This document shows, piece by piece, positions 24,023 through 33,997 of a stretch of 64,000 nt of DNA (position 1 is its first letter; every line of letters starts with the position of its first letter). A program made the position numbers and the translations under genes. Source of the stretch: Hedera helix (Eukaryota; Streptophyta; Magnoliopsida; Apiales; Araliaceae); assembly GCA_947179155.2 (NCBI GenBank), contig OX359264.1:59779202-59843201 (forward strand). Direction: 5' to 3'. Below the pieces are notes generated by a model. It did no database searches and was not told the DNA's origin. It saw only the letters and a list, made by a program, of their open reading frames with translations.

Positions 24023-27000
24023 TGTAATGTCCTAGAATTTCCACATTTTTATTAATTAAAATATTAATTTAATTTCCAACGAGTTAGTTTTATGAGATTA
24101 TTTAAATCTTTTTATGTGATTAATTAATTATGTGATTAAATAATTATGTAATTAATTACTAAAATTAATTAAAGGGGGTCACTAATATGTTATTAAATTA
24201 GTGAACAAACCCTAAAGTTTTAATATCAAAATAATTGATAAGTTTCCTATTAATTAAATATTCAATTAAATTGAATATAATGAGTGAATTAAATATAATA
24301 AATTAATTAATATGATTATTAATTAATGTAAATAATGTGAAATGTTAATAATAATATTTATTAGTCCATTTGGTAATTTAATACTTATGGGTTAAAATAT
24401 TTAATTATTTATTCAATCTAATTATTTATTTAACATGGATTGAATAATTAATGTGTAAATTATTAAATTAGCCCAACATGGGTCAATTAGTAGCCCAAGT
24501 GGGGAATAATAAAATTTGACAATTTAGTAGCCCAAACAATTTAATAGAAGCCCAATTGGTATTTTAAATTAAAGCCCAATGATTGGCCAACTTGGAAAAA
24601 CAATTAAATAACTTATTAATTAATTAAAATAAGAAAAGTGAATTTATTTTTTTGGGACTTTTGAAGTCCATCAGCCGAATGGCATGGAGGAGAGAGAAAA
24701 AAATTGATTTTTTTGATATTTTATTTTATTTTCCATTTATTTAATTAAAGGTTGCTTGTTTTATTTTTTTAAGTACATGAACCATGCTTCTTTTCACCAA
24801 CCAAGTCATGGCTTGTTAACTTGTGTAAGTATCCATTAGCTAGCTTGTAGTGGTCAAAATTATTAGATACATTATGTGTATCTACTAATTTTTCAAGTAT
24901 ACTTGAAAAGTTGATAGATGTTATTTCATTTTGCTCCAAAAATCAAAAGAGAGAGTTTGAGAGAAAAATATTTTGAGAGAGAGCAAGAGAAGGAGAAGGA
25001 GTGCTAAGCTAGTTTATGCCTTCAAGATTCACAACATATTTTGGGAGAAAAAGAAGAATAGCCATTAAATCAAGGTAATGGTTATTTTAAATGAAGTTTT
25101 GTTTTTAAATTAAATAAATCATCATGTTAGTATAAACATGTTAATATGGTTATTAATGTGTAGTGGTAATATATATGTCATGCTTGAGTTTAATATGCTT
25201 GGTTTGCATTTTTGTATATTTTATATGCTAAAATATGTATTTAATAGTGTGTAAACAAGTTTTGGAATTTATGTCCAAAAATATTTTTTTATAAAACTTA
25301 AGTTTGATGTTCTAATATTATAGAACATTGAATCATGAGAAAAACAAAGTTTGAATCACTCAAAATGGAGTTATACACAAAAAGTTATGATTTGTGGTAG
25401 TTTATGTGATGTAAAAATTTTTATAAAAAAATAATGATATTAAATCATGAAAAATTAATTTTTCATGTTATAAATTAATATAAGGTGATTGGTAAATTTT
25501 TTGGATTTTTATTGAAGAGTTAAAGATTTATTGAAGGTATATTTTTATTTAAAATGGGTAGCCGGAAACACTGTTCACATTCTGCTTGGAAGAGAAAATT
25601 TAACACTGGCCGCGCAATGCGCGAGCCACTGTTCACCCACCGACGCGGAGCCAAACGACGTCGTTTGGCATCGGCAGAAAATTTCTTCCGCGCGTTATGC
25701 GCGGAAGCCATTTCCGGATTGCCAAAAACGACGCCGTTTTGGTCCGAAAATATTATAACGCGCGCCATGCGCGGTAGTTATTTTCCGGCAAAATTACAAG
25801 TTTGCCCCTCCGTGTTTTTTTTCGGCAGAATTACCATTCTGCCCTCGGTTCAGTTTTCGAATTAATTACGAAAATGCCATCGGTCCGGTTTTTCAACTTA
25901 TTTACGAAAATGCCATTCGGGATAATTTTAATTAATTTAAATATTTAAAAATTAATTTAAAATTATAACAAAAATAATAATAATACAAAAATAATATTGG
26001 GGAGGATATTTTTCATTAAGTTTAATATTTAAATATTTTAAATATTAATCTAGTAGCTAAACCATGGTTAAGTTAAATAAATTTATTATTTACTTATTAT
26101 TTTAAATGTTAATAATAAATAAAGATGATAAATTAGCAATTATTATTTAATGCCTATTAAATAATATTTAAAGAGAGATAAAATTTATAAATTAATTATT
26201 TATTATTTAAATATTATTAAATAATAAATAAGGATAATTAAGTAATTAATTATTATTTAATTAACATTAAATAACGATTAATGGAAATTAAGTTATTAGA
26301 GTAATAATTTATTATTTAATTAAAATAATAAATAAGAATGATTTGATTATTATTTAACCTTAAATAATAATTAAAATTAATTAAATAATTAATTATTATT
26401 TAATTGACATTAAATAATAATTAAAGAGGATTAAGATTAGTAAACTATTATTTAATTTTCTTAATTAAATAATAAGTAAGGTTAATTACTTAGTTAATTA
26501 TTGGTTGATTAACATTAAATTGAAGAAGGTTAAAACTAAGTTAATAATTATTTATTATTTAATTATAATTAAATAATAAGTAAGTACAATTAGTTATTAT
26601 TTATTTTTAATAATAAGTAGAGTTAATTAATTAATTTCTATTTAATCAATATTAAATAGTAATTAAATAGAGATTGAGTTAATAAAATAAATTTAATTTA
26701 ATTATGATTTAATTAAACAATTATAATAAGTTGTTTAAGGGTTTAATAAGTGTCCAACACTTAAGAAAAATATTTTCTAACTTATTAAATTATTAACCTA
26801 AAATGATTAAGTGTCTATAAGGTTAATAATATTGTTTTGACTAATGTAATTTATGTGTTAGTACTTATGTGGTAAATAAGTTCGTTATTAAGCGTATAAT
26901 TATGCAAATACGTCGTACTAATTATTAGACCGACTTTATTAATGTTAGGTCTTTCAAAGCAAGTTAGTTAAAGCTAGACAATTATTGTAGCTGAGCAAAA

Positions 27001-27962
27001 AGGCAAGTTCTCTAACCCTACTCAATTATTATCGTTGAACAAGTTTCCATACTTGTATTTATTGTTAAAGCTTGCAGTGGTTTAATTATTTAAAATTATT
27101 CCACATCCATATTGTTTATACAATCGCACTTAGTGCATTTGAAGCTTATTAGTTCTTGATTCATGAACTGTATTAAAAATGTCTTAAGCTAATAATTCAG
27201 CTAGACATTACGTTTCTAAATTCAATAACTTGAATACTTTTAAAAGCTTATCCAAACCATTGTTGGGTGCGGATTTCTTATATTAAGTCTGAGAATTGAA
27301 CAACCCTAAATTAGGGGATTTTGTGTCGGGAAACCGACTTTGGGCGCCAGTGACTAAATGTAATGCATATACAGCGGGTTGAATAGGCTGATCCCCTTGA
27401 AAACCAAACAACTCAAAGGGTCAGAGGAAACTCTATTATACCCTAGTTAGTTCAGGGTCCTTAGTGACCACTCAGCATTTTAAGATTCAAATATTCTGTT
27501 TATTAAAATTTGAATCCTGTTTCTTTCACAATTGTTATATCTATTGTTGAACCATTGATGATCTTTCCCATTCATTCATGATATATTAAATCTATATGAT
27601 TGTTATAAACTTGCTGAGCAAACTAGTTGCTCATTCTTGCTATATCATGAACCATTTTTCAGATAATCCTGATTGCTCCAGGAAGGATAAGGGAAAAGGA
27701 AAGGCCAAAGCTTAAGTAGCTTATGCATGCTAGTTAGATCTTTATTTATGTATTTACGGTTGTTAAACCTTTTGTAATTCCTTATGATAGGAACTGTTTT
27801 TATGTTAAGGTTGATAGACCCTGGTATTGTAACCTTTTGAAGGGAACCAATATGTATTATTCCGCGATATTTAAATGCAATGTATGTATTTAATTGTTAG
27901 TAATGTGTTGAATAGTGAGAACCAAACTCGAGGTTATGGAACCCGGATTTGGGGTCGTCACA
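24023..27962 (+). repeat. 5' LTR of the gypsy element
   Basis: It starts TGTAATGTCCTAGAATTTCC and ends GGGGTCGTCACA. Most of it is extremely AT-rich. From about 26030 to 26740 it consists of irregular repeats of TTATTATTTAATTAA-like words. A GC-rich island with CG palindromes occupies about 25600-25790. Short frames of 75-103 codons there exist in both strands and reflect base composition only. Confidence 0.95.
25600..25790. promoter_or_regulatory. GC-rich palindrome cluster in the 5' LTR
   Basis: Within an AT-rich LTR this stretch carries CGCGCAATGCGCG, AAACGACGTCGTTT, CCGCGCGTTATGCGCGG and a CGCGCGCCATGCGCG-type palindrome. The repeated element is GCGC-(A/T)TGCGCG. It could be a regulatory or structural site. 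The same cluster is in the 3' LTR (35585-35755). Function is unknown. Confidence 0.5.
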
Positions 27963-27965
27963 GGT

Positions 27966-27978
27966 TGGTATCAGAGCC
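27966..27978 (+). promoter_or_regulatory. Primer binding site, tRNA-Met type
   Basis: TGGTATCAGAGCC begins four bases after the 5' LTR end. It is the standard plant LTR-retrotransposon primer site, complementary to the 3' end of initiator tRNA-Met. Confidence 0.93.
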
Positions 27979-28206
27979 GTAGGTTAGAAACGTTAGGATT
28001 TGCGAAACCTAAGTTATAACCTTAGTATTAAACTCATATCGAGTGCGTTAGGGGATGAATCGGGGAGATTCATGATGTTGTGTATTTTTGGAGATGGATT
28101 GAGAAAATCCATCGAGCCGAGATGCACATGATAAAATATCATTTCATTTCATCAATGAATATATTTTATTGCTGTACTAACGTGTGTTATTGTTTTATGT
28201 TATAGG

Positions 28207-29064
28207 ATGGCAGAGATCGGACAGTCGAGTCGCACTGCTGAGGAGGACTATATTGATATCCATATGGATACTGCACAGCCGCTGGTGGCTGCACCCGTAG
28301 AGGAGCCAGAGTCAGATCCTGAGGAAGGGGATCGTGTGGAGCCCGTCTGGGGCGGAGTCATGAGGCCTTACAGTGAGGATGAGGCAGAGTCAGAGGAGTC
28401 TGAGGAGGAGGAGTCAGCTGATGGCATGGGCACCACTGCCGCTGACATCATAGAGGGACTGACCGATAGGAACGAGGGGCTGGAGGCAAGGGTCCAGCAT
28501 CTAGAGGAGCAGAATCTGACCCACCAGCACATGGAGGATCAGTATAGGGATGCGGCTTATCAGTTCTCTGGCGAGAACGCAGAGCTGAAGGAGAGGATTG
28601 TAGGACTGGAGGATCAGGTACAGGAGTACGAGGATTCAGTGGAGCACTTTGCGGTGCTAACTCATCAGCTGGTAGAGCAGGATGTAGAGCTGCAGGCTAA
28701 ATTAGCAGTGGTTGAGACTAGGTTGGCAGAGGCTGAGCTGAAGGTTCAGCAGGTTCAGGCAGAGAAGGCCGCCATCCGTGCACACTGGCAGGAGGCGATA
28801 GAGGACCGTATAGAGATGGAGAGACAGCGGGATGCCGCTTATGGTCAGATAATTGAGCTAGAGGAGGAGGTCCGCGAGAAGCGGGTGAGGACGGATAGAC
28901 TTAGCTACGTCTACCGATCTTCATATGGTAGGCTTCAGAGCAGGGTGCACTACTACCCAGCTGAGGAGGGCCATTCTATGCACACCATCAGCAGGAGTGT
29001 GGTGATGGCCATCGGGGATGAGGAGTATGACGACGCGATCCGTAGGGGGATGCGCAGTCAGTAG
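28207..29064 (+). CDS. Extra ORF upstream of gag: acidic coiled-coil protein
   Basis: An intact frame of 285 codons lies between the primer site and gag. Residues 20-75 are highly acidic (EEPESDPEEGDRVEP, EDEAESEESEEEES). Residues about 85-230 show a heptad-like pattern predicting a long coiled coil (EGLEARVQHLEEQN, ELKERIVGLEDQVQEYED, AELKVQQVQAEKAAIRAHW). The C terminus is basic to mixed. No zinc finger, protease or polymerase motif is present, and I recognise no family. The frame ends in four consecutive TAG codons. Its GC content is clearly higher than that of the surrounding LTR. It is in the same orientation as gag-pol. A structural or RNA-binding accessory role is only a guess. Confidence 0.8.
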   Translation: MAEIGQSSRTAEEDYIDIHMDTAQPLVAAPVEEPESDPEEGDRVEPVWGGVMRPYSEDEAESEESEEEESADGMGTTAADIIEGLTDRNEGLEARVQHLEEQNLTHQHMEDQYRDAAYQFSGENAELKERIVGLEDQVQEYEDSVEHFAVLTHQLVEQDVELQAKLAVVETRLAEAELKVQQVQAEKAAIRAHWQEAIEDRIEMERQRDAAYGQIIELEEEVREKRVRTDRLSYVYRSSYGRLQSRVHYYPAEEGHSMHTISRSVVMAIGDEEYDDAIRRGMRSQ

Positions 29065-29416
29065 TAGTAGTAGTTGTTTTCTAATTTCGTATGTAAATAG
29101 ATGCAGTAGAACCCAACTTTTGTTTTATTAAAGGGTTAATATGTCACTAAATCCCAACTCTAGGAAGTTGTAGAATATGTCAGATCCCATCTTTTGTAGC
29201 TTCTCTGGGATAGAAGCATTTATAGCAGTATGCTTTTGATGTAAAGTGCTACGCACTCCTGTTTTAGCATATGAGTATAAATGCAGTTGAATTTATGTTT
29301 ATATGCGTGTTGAAATAATTACTTGTATTTTAGCTAAACATTGTCTAAGATACAAAATAATGAAATGAAAAAGATGAAACCAGTATAATAATGTAAATTT
29401 TTGTTTATAACAGAAA

Positions 29417-31228
29417 ATGCCGCCACGTAGACAACCACCAAGGAACCAGGGGGTAGAAGAGTCAGTTAACAACGACGCGGGGGGGCACAACGTAGACCCT
29501 ATGCAAAACTTTGTCGACATGCTAGCTGAGGCAATGCAAAACCGCCACCCTATAGTAGCAAATCCGCCACCACCACCAAATCAGTTGGCGAATTTTAAAG
29601 ATTTTAAAGCGGTGGGACCGCCAGAGTTTAGGGGAACGTCGGACCCGATAGAGGCCCAGTCATGGATAAAGGAAATAGAGAAAGCGTTCGTTATCGCGAG
29701 GGTAGCTGAGGAGCAAAAGACAATCTTTGCTACCTATATGATGAAGGGAGAGGCCAATTTCTGGTGGGAAGCCAATCAGAATAGGGCTGGCGAGGGGGTG
29801 GTGTCATGGACAAGATTTAAGGAAATATTCGATGAGAATTATTTCCCGAAGAGTATGAAAAGTAGGATGGAAGTGAAATTTCTAGAACTGAAGCAGGAAA
29901 ATATGTCGGTACCTGAGTACGCGGCAAGATTTAATGAGCTGGCCAGGTTCGCTCCACATCAAGTGGATACGGAGGAACGCAAGGCCAGAAGATTCGAAAA
30001 TGGATTGAGACCTTGGATATTCAACAAGGTAGCGGTACTGCAGATTGACTCATTCGCAACTTTGTTGGAGAAGTCAATCATTGCTGAAGGAGGAAGCGAC
30101 GCATTAACCAAGTACAACCAGGAGAGAAACAAAAAGAAAAATGAAGGGGGAAGCAAGAACAGCAACAGTGGAGGCAATAATAACAACAATAATAACAACA
30201 AGCGCAAATGGGACAACAGCAGCAACGACAAGAGCTCGGGGAATCAACAAGGAAGTGTTCAGAAAAAGCCAGCATGCAATATATGTGGAAAGAACCACTT
30301 CGGAGAGTGCAGGAAAGGGAAGAATACATGCTACAATTGTGGTCAGGTGGGACATATTTCTCCAAATTGTCCCCTCCCAAAGAAAGTGAGATGCTTTTCT
30401 TGTGGAGCATCTGACCACCTGATAAAGGATTGCCCTAAGAAGAAGAATGACGGGGGTAGCGGCTACAGGGGCAATAACAGCAAATTGGCTATCGGGGGAC
30501 CGGTACCACAGAACAAGCCGACAGCCCGGACTTTCAATATGACGGTACAGGATGCCGTGGGGTCAAAAGACGTGGTGTCAGGTATTATTCCGATCAATAA
30601 TATAAATGCATATGTATTGTTTGATTCAGGTGCTACTTGTTCATTTGTGTCTGATGATTTCGCTAGACGATTAGAGTTGCCTAGGGACAAACTAGAAAAC
30701 TCAATGAACATAGAAGTTGCTAATAAAGAAGTGATTCCGGTAGAGTACATACATAGAAATTGTTGTGCTGAAATCAGGGGTCAGAAATTAAATGTGAATC
30801 TAATTCCAATACGTCTGGGGGAATTTGATGTAATACTTGGGATGGATTGGTTGTTTAACCACGGGGCGATAATTGATTGTCAGAAGAAGTGCATACACCT
30901 TAAGACACCAAATAAGTCTAAGGTCGTATTTTATGGCAGCAAATCGTCAAGACAGTCTTCTTGTCTGACGATGATGCAGGCCAAGAAATTATTGAAGAAA
31001 GATTGTGTAGGGTATTTGGCTCATGTGGTTGACACACAAGTGGTGAGTCCCGAGATGGAGCAAATACCAGTAGTTAGGGAATTTACGGATGTTTTTCCAG
31101 ATGTACTGCCGGGTTTACCGCCGGACAGGGAGATAGAATTTGTGATTGATTTAGTACCGGGGACAGCACCGATATCGAAAGCACCATATAGGATGGCTCC
31201 GGTAGAACTAAAGGAATTGATGGTGTAA
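29417..31228 (+). CDS. Retrotransposon Gag and protease (603 aa, ends at TAA)
   Basis: Gag forms the particle and the aspartic protease processes the polyprotein. The capsid-like retrotransposon gag domain spans about residues 70-170 (PPEFRGTSDPIEAQSWIKE, FWWEANQNR, FKEIFDENYFPKSMK). A low-complexity Asn/Lys linker follows at about 237-285. Next come three Cys-rich knuckles (CNICGKNHFGEC, CYNCGQVGHISPNC, CFSCGASDHLIKDC); two are canonical C-x2-C-x4-H-x4-C and the first is shortened. The protease active site VLFDSGATCSFV is near residue 400, with ILGMDWL downstream. The ATG at 29417 follows a splice-acceptor-like TTTATAACAG. The frame stops at 31226-31228 but stays open in the same phase afterwards, so the stop splits one gag-pol reading frame. 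Confidence 0.93.
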   Translation: MPPRRQPPRNQGVEESVNNDAGGHNVDPMQNFVDMLAEAMQNRHPIVANPPPPPNQLANFKDFKAVGPPEFRGTSDPIEAQSWIKEIEKAFVIARVAEEQKTIFATYMMKGEANFWWEANQNRAGEGVVSWTRFKEIFDENYFPKSMKSRMEVKFLELKQENMSVPEYAARFNELARFAPHQVDTEERKARRFENGLRPWIFNKVAVLQIDSFATLLEKSIIAEGGSDALTKYNQERNKKKNEGGSKNSNSGGNNNNNNNNKRKWDNSSNDKSSGNQQGSVQKKPACNICGKNHFGECRKGKNTCYNCGQVGHISPNCPLPKKVRCFSCGASDHLIKDCPKKKNDGGSGYRGNNSKLAIGGPVPQNKPTARTFNMTVQDAVGSKDVVSGIIPINNINAYVLFDSGATCSFVSDDFARRLELPRDKLENSMNIEVANKEVIPVEYIHRNCCAEIRGQKLNVNLIPIRLGEFDVILGMDWLFNHGAIIDCQKKCIHLKTPNKSKVVFYGSKSSRQSSCLTMMQAKKLLKKDCVGYLAHVVDTQVVSPEMEQIPVVREFTDVFPDVLPGLPPDREIEFVIDLVPGTAPISKAPYRMAPVELKELMV

Positions 31229-33949
31229 TTGCAGGAGTTGCTAGACAATAAGTACATTCAGCCAAGTGTTTCTCCATGGGGAGCACCGGTGCTGTTTGTA
31301 AAGAAGAAGGATGGATCGATGAGATTGTGTATGGATTATAGAGAGCTGAATAAGGTGACAATTAAGAACAAGTACCCGTTACCACGAATTGACGATCTTT
31401 TCGATCAATTGAAAGGGGCGAAGTACTTTTCAAAGATTGACTTAAGGACTGGTTATCATCAGTTGAAAGTCAGGAAGGAGGATATACCCAAGACGGCATT
31501 CAGAACTCGATATGGGCATTATGAGTTTCTGGTGATGTCGTTTGGACTAACGAATGCGCCAGCCGCATTTATGGACATGATGAACAGAATATTCAAGCAA
31601 TACTTGGATAAATTTGTAGTCGTGTTCATTGACGATATTCTGGTGTATTCCAAAACGGAGGAGGAGCATGCTGAACACCTAAGATTGGTGTTGGAGATTT
31701 TACGGAAGGAGCGGTTGTACGCTAAGTTTTCAAAGTGTGAATTCTGGTTGGAAAGAGTTCAATTTTTAGGTCATGTTATTGACAAGGAAGGAGTTTCGGT
31801 TGATCCGGCGAAGGTTGAATCGGTAATGAATTGGGAGCAACCAAGGACGCCGACAGAAGTAAGAAGTTTCTTAGGGTTAGCGGGTTACTATCGGAGGTTC
31901 ATTCAAGACTTCTCAAAGATAGCAACACCGTTGACCAACTTAACAAGAAAGACGGTGAAATACGTGTGGACAGAGAAGTGTGAGGAAAGTTTTCAGGAGT
32001 TAAAGAAAAGACTTAGTGAAGCACCTGTATTGACCTTACCAGACGATACAGGAGGTTTTACGGTCTACAGTGATGCATCGCACAAGGGGCTTGGCTGTGT
32101 GCTTATGCAAAACGGCAAAGTCGTTGCGTATGCGTCCAGACAATTAAAAGATTATGAGAAGGGATATCCTACCCACGACTTGGAGCTGGCAGCGGTAGTG
32201 TTTGCCCTTAAAATTTGGAGACATTATCTGTACGGAGAAAAATGTGAGATATTCACAGACCATAAGAGTCTGAAGTATATCTTCACACAGAAGGAGCTGA
32301 ATATGAGGCAACGGAGATGGTTGGAATTGATCAAAGATTATGATTGTGAAATTCTATATCATCCCGGCAAGGCCAACGTAGTAGCGGATGCTCTGAGTAG
32401 AAAGAGCAGGGAGAAATTGTTCATATTGACAGATCAAGAACAATTGGTTCAAGAGATGGCTCGAATGGAGTTGGAAGTGAGAAGTCCAAACGAGTCAATA
32501 GAAGTCGAGGTGAGCCCAACCTTGTTAGATAGGGTGAAAGAGGCTCAAGACAAAGATGAGGAATGTGACAGAATCCGGAAGAGGATGACCGATGGAGAAG
32601 AGGTCAAGTTTAAAATTGATAGCATGGGATTGCTGAGATTTGAAAATCGTGTTTGGGTACCGCTAGTGCCTGAATTACGAGAGGAAATTTTGCAAGAGGC
32701 TCACAGTACTAGATACTCGATACATCCGGGAAGTACGAAGATGTATCAAGATCTACGTCAGCATTTTTGGTGGCCGAATTTAAAGAGGGAGGTTGCAGAA
32801 TGTGTCAGCCGATGCCTAACTTGTCAGAGGGTAAAGGCCGAACATCAGAGACCAAGTGGATTGTTACAGCCGTTAGAAATTCCTGAGTGGAAATGGGAGC
32901 ATATCACAATGGATTTTGTGGTAGGACTTCCAGCAACACAGAAGGGATATGACGCAATTTGGGTGATTGTGGATCGGCTAACAAAGTCAGCGCACTTTTT
33001 GCCGATCAAGATTAGGTTCAGTTTGGATCAGTTGTCCAAACTGTACATCAAAGAGATAGTTTCAAGACATGGGGTGCCGGTATCGATTGTGTCAGACAGA
33101 GATCCGCGCTTCACGTCAAAATTTTGGAGAAGTCTTCAGGAGAGATTGGGGACACAGTTAAGAATGAGTACAGCGTATCATCCGCAGACCGATGGGCAAA
33201 GTGAGAGAACAATTCAGACATTGGAAGATATGCTCAGGGCCTGCGTAATGGATTTCAAGGGCAGTTGGGAAATCCATCTACCACTAGTTGAGTTTGCATA
33301 CAACAACAGTTATCATGCGAGCATAGGTATGCCGCCTTACGAAGCTTTATATGGCAGAAAATGCAGAACACCTCTGTGTTGGGATGAGGTAGGAGAACGC
33401 CGACTGTTGGGGCCAGAGTTGGTTCAACAGACGGTAGAAATTATCAAGGTAATAAGAGCTCGGCTAGTAGCAGCTCAAGACCGTCAAAAGAAATACGCCG
33501 ATTTACATCGACAGAAACGAGACTTCGAGGTGGGGAGTTTTGTGTTCATTAAGGTATCTCCCTGGAAAGGGAAGATCAGGTTTGGAAAGAAGGGGAAATT
33601 GAGTCCAAGGTTCATAGGACCGTTCGAAATATTGAGAAGAGTGGGTGAAGTAGCATACGAGGTAGCTTTACCTCCTGAATTGGAACATATTCACAATGTG
33701 TTTCACGTGTCGGTATTGCGACCATACAAACCAGACTACAAGCACGTTATCTCCTATGAACCAATTCAAGTCGGGAAGGACTTATCATATGAAGAAGTTC
33801 CTGTTCAGATACTCGATAGGAAGGAACAGAAACTGAGAAATAAGATAATTCATTCTGTCAAAGTACTCTGGAGGAATCACGCCATTGAAGAATCTACGTG
33901 GGAATTAGAGGAGGAAATGAGGACAAATTACCCGTTTTTATTTGAGTAA
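31229..33949 (+). CDS. Retrotransposon Pol: RT, RNase H, integrase, chromodomain-like C terminus
   Basis: This is the continuation, in phase, of the gag-protease frame after one TAA; 906 residues follow without a further stop. Reverse transcriptase occupies about residues 10-215 (YRELNKVTIKNKYPLPRIDD, YHQLKV, and the FIDDIL catalytic box near 133). RNase H is at about 276-392 (FTVYSDASHKGLGCVL, TDHKSLKY, VVADALSR). The integrase zinc-binding HHCC region is at about 492-533 and the catalytic core near D562, D624 and E659 (DGQSE). A GPY/F-like module follows (SPRFIGPFEILRRVGEVAYE). The last 55 residues resemble a chromodomain (VKVLWRNHAIEESTWELEEE), which in chromoviruses directs integration. 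All key catalytic residues I can locate are present. There is no start codon of its own; expression would need readthrough or another element's proteins. Confidence 0.93.
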   Translation: MQELLDNKYIQPSVSPWGAPVLFVKKKDGSMRLCMDYRELNKVTIKNKYPLPRIDDLFDQLKGAKYFSKIDLRTGYHQLKVRKEDIPKTAFRTRYGHYEFLVMSFGLTNAPAAFMDMMNRIFKQYLDKFVVVFIDDILVYSKTEEEHAEHLRLVLEILRKERLYAKFSKCEFWLERVQFLGHVIDKEGVSVDPAKVESVMNWEQPRTPTEVRSFLGLAGYYRRFIQDFSKIATPLTNLTRKTVKYVWTEKCEESFQELKKRLSEAPVLTLPDDTGGFTVYSDASHKGLGCVLMQNGKVVAYASRQLKDYEKGYPTHDLELAAVVFALKIWRHYLYGEKCEIFTDHKSLKYIFTQKELNMRQRRWLELIKDYDCEILYHPGKANVVADALSRKSREKLFILTDQEQLVQEMARMELEVRSPNESIEVEVSPTLLDRVKEAQDKDEECDRIRKRMTDGEEVKFKIDSMGLLRFENRVWVPLVPELREEILQEAHSTRYSIHPGSTKMYQDLRQHFWWPNLKREVAECVSRCLTCQRVKAEHQRPSGLLQPLEIPEWKWEHITMDFVVGLPATQKGYDAIWVIVDRLTKSAHFLPIKIRFSLDQLSKLYIKEIVSRHGVPVSIVSDRDPRFTSKFWRSLQERLGTQLRMSTAYHPQTDGQSERTIQTLEDMLRACVMDFKGSWEIHLPLVEFAYNNSYHASIGMPPYEALYGRKCRTPLCWDEVGERRLLGPELVQQTVEIIKVIRARLVAAQDRQKKYADLHRQKRDFEVGSFVFIKVSPWKGKIRFGKKGKLSPRFIGPFEILRRVGEVAYEVALPPELEHIHNVFHVSVLRPYKPDYKHVISYEPIQVGKDLSYEEVPVQILDRKEQKLRNKIIHSVKVLWRNHAIEESTWELEEEMRTNYPFLFE

Positions 33950-33984
33950 CCTTATTTTTACAATTCCGAGGACGGAATTTTTAT

Positions 33985-33997
33985 AAGGAGGGGAGAA
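33985..33997 (+). promoter_or_regulatory. Polypurine tract
   Basis: AAGGAGGGGAGAA lies immediately before the 3' LTR, the usual place for plus-strand DNA priming. Confidence 0.9.

Noticed and set aside
25520..25865. Overlapping 75-103-codon frames on both strands, repeated at 35495-35840
   Set aside because: They lie in the LTRs within the GC-rich palindrome cluster, overlap each other on both strands and have no known motif; base composition explains them.
29959..30418. Reverse-strand frames rich in Leu/Cys opposite gag
   Set aside because: They are shadows of the Asn/Lys linker and zinc-knuckle region of gag on the other strand.
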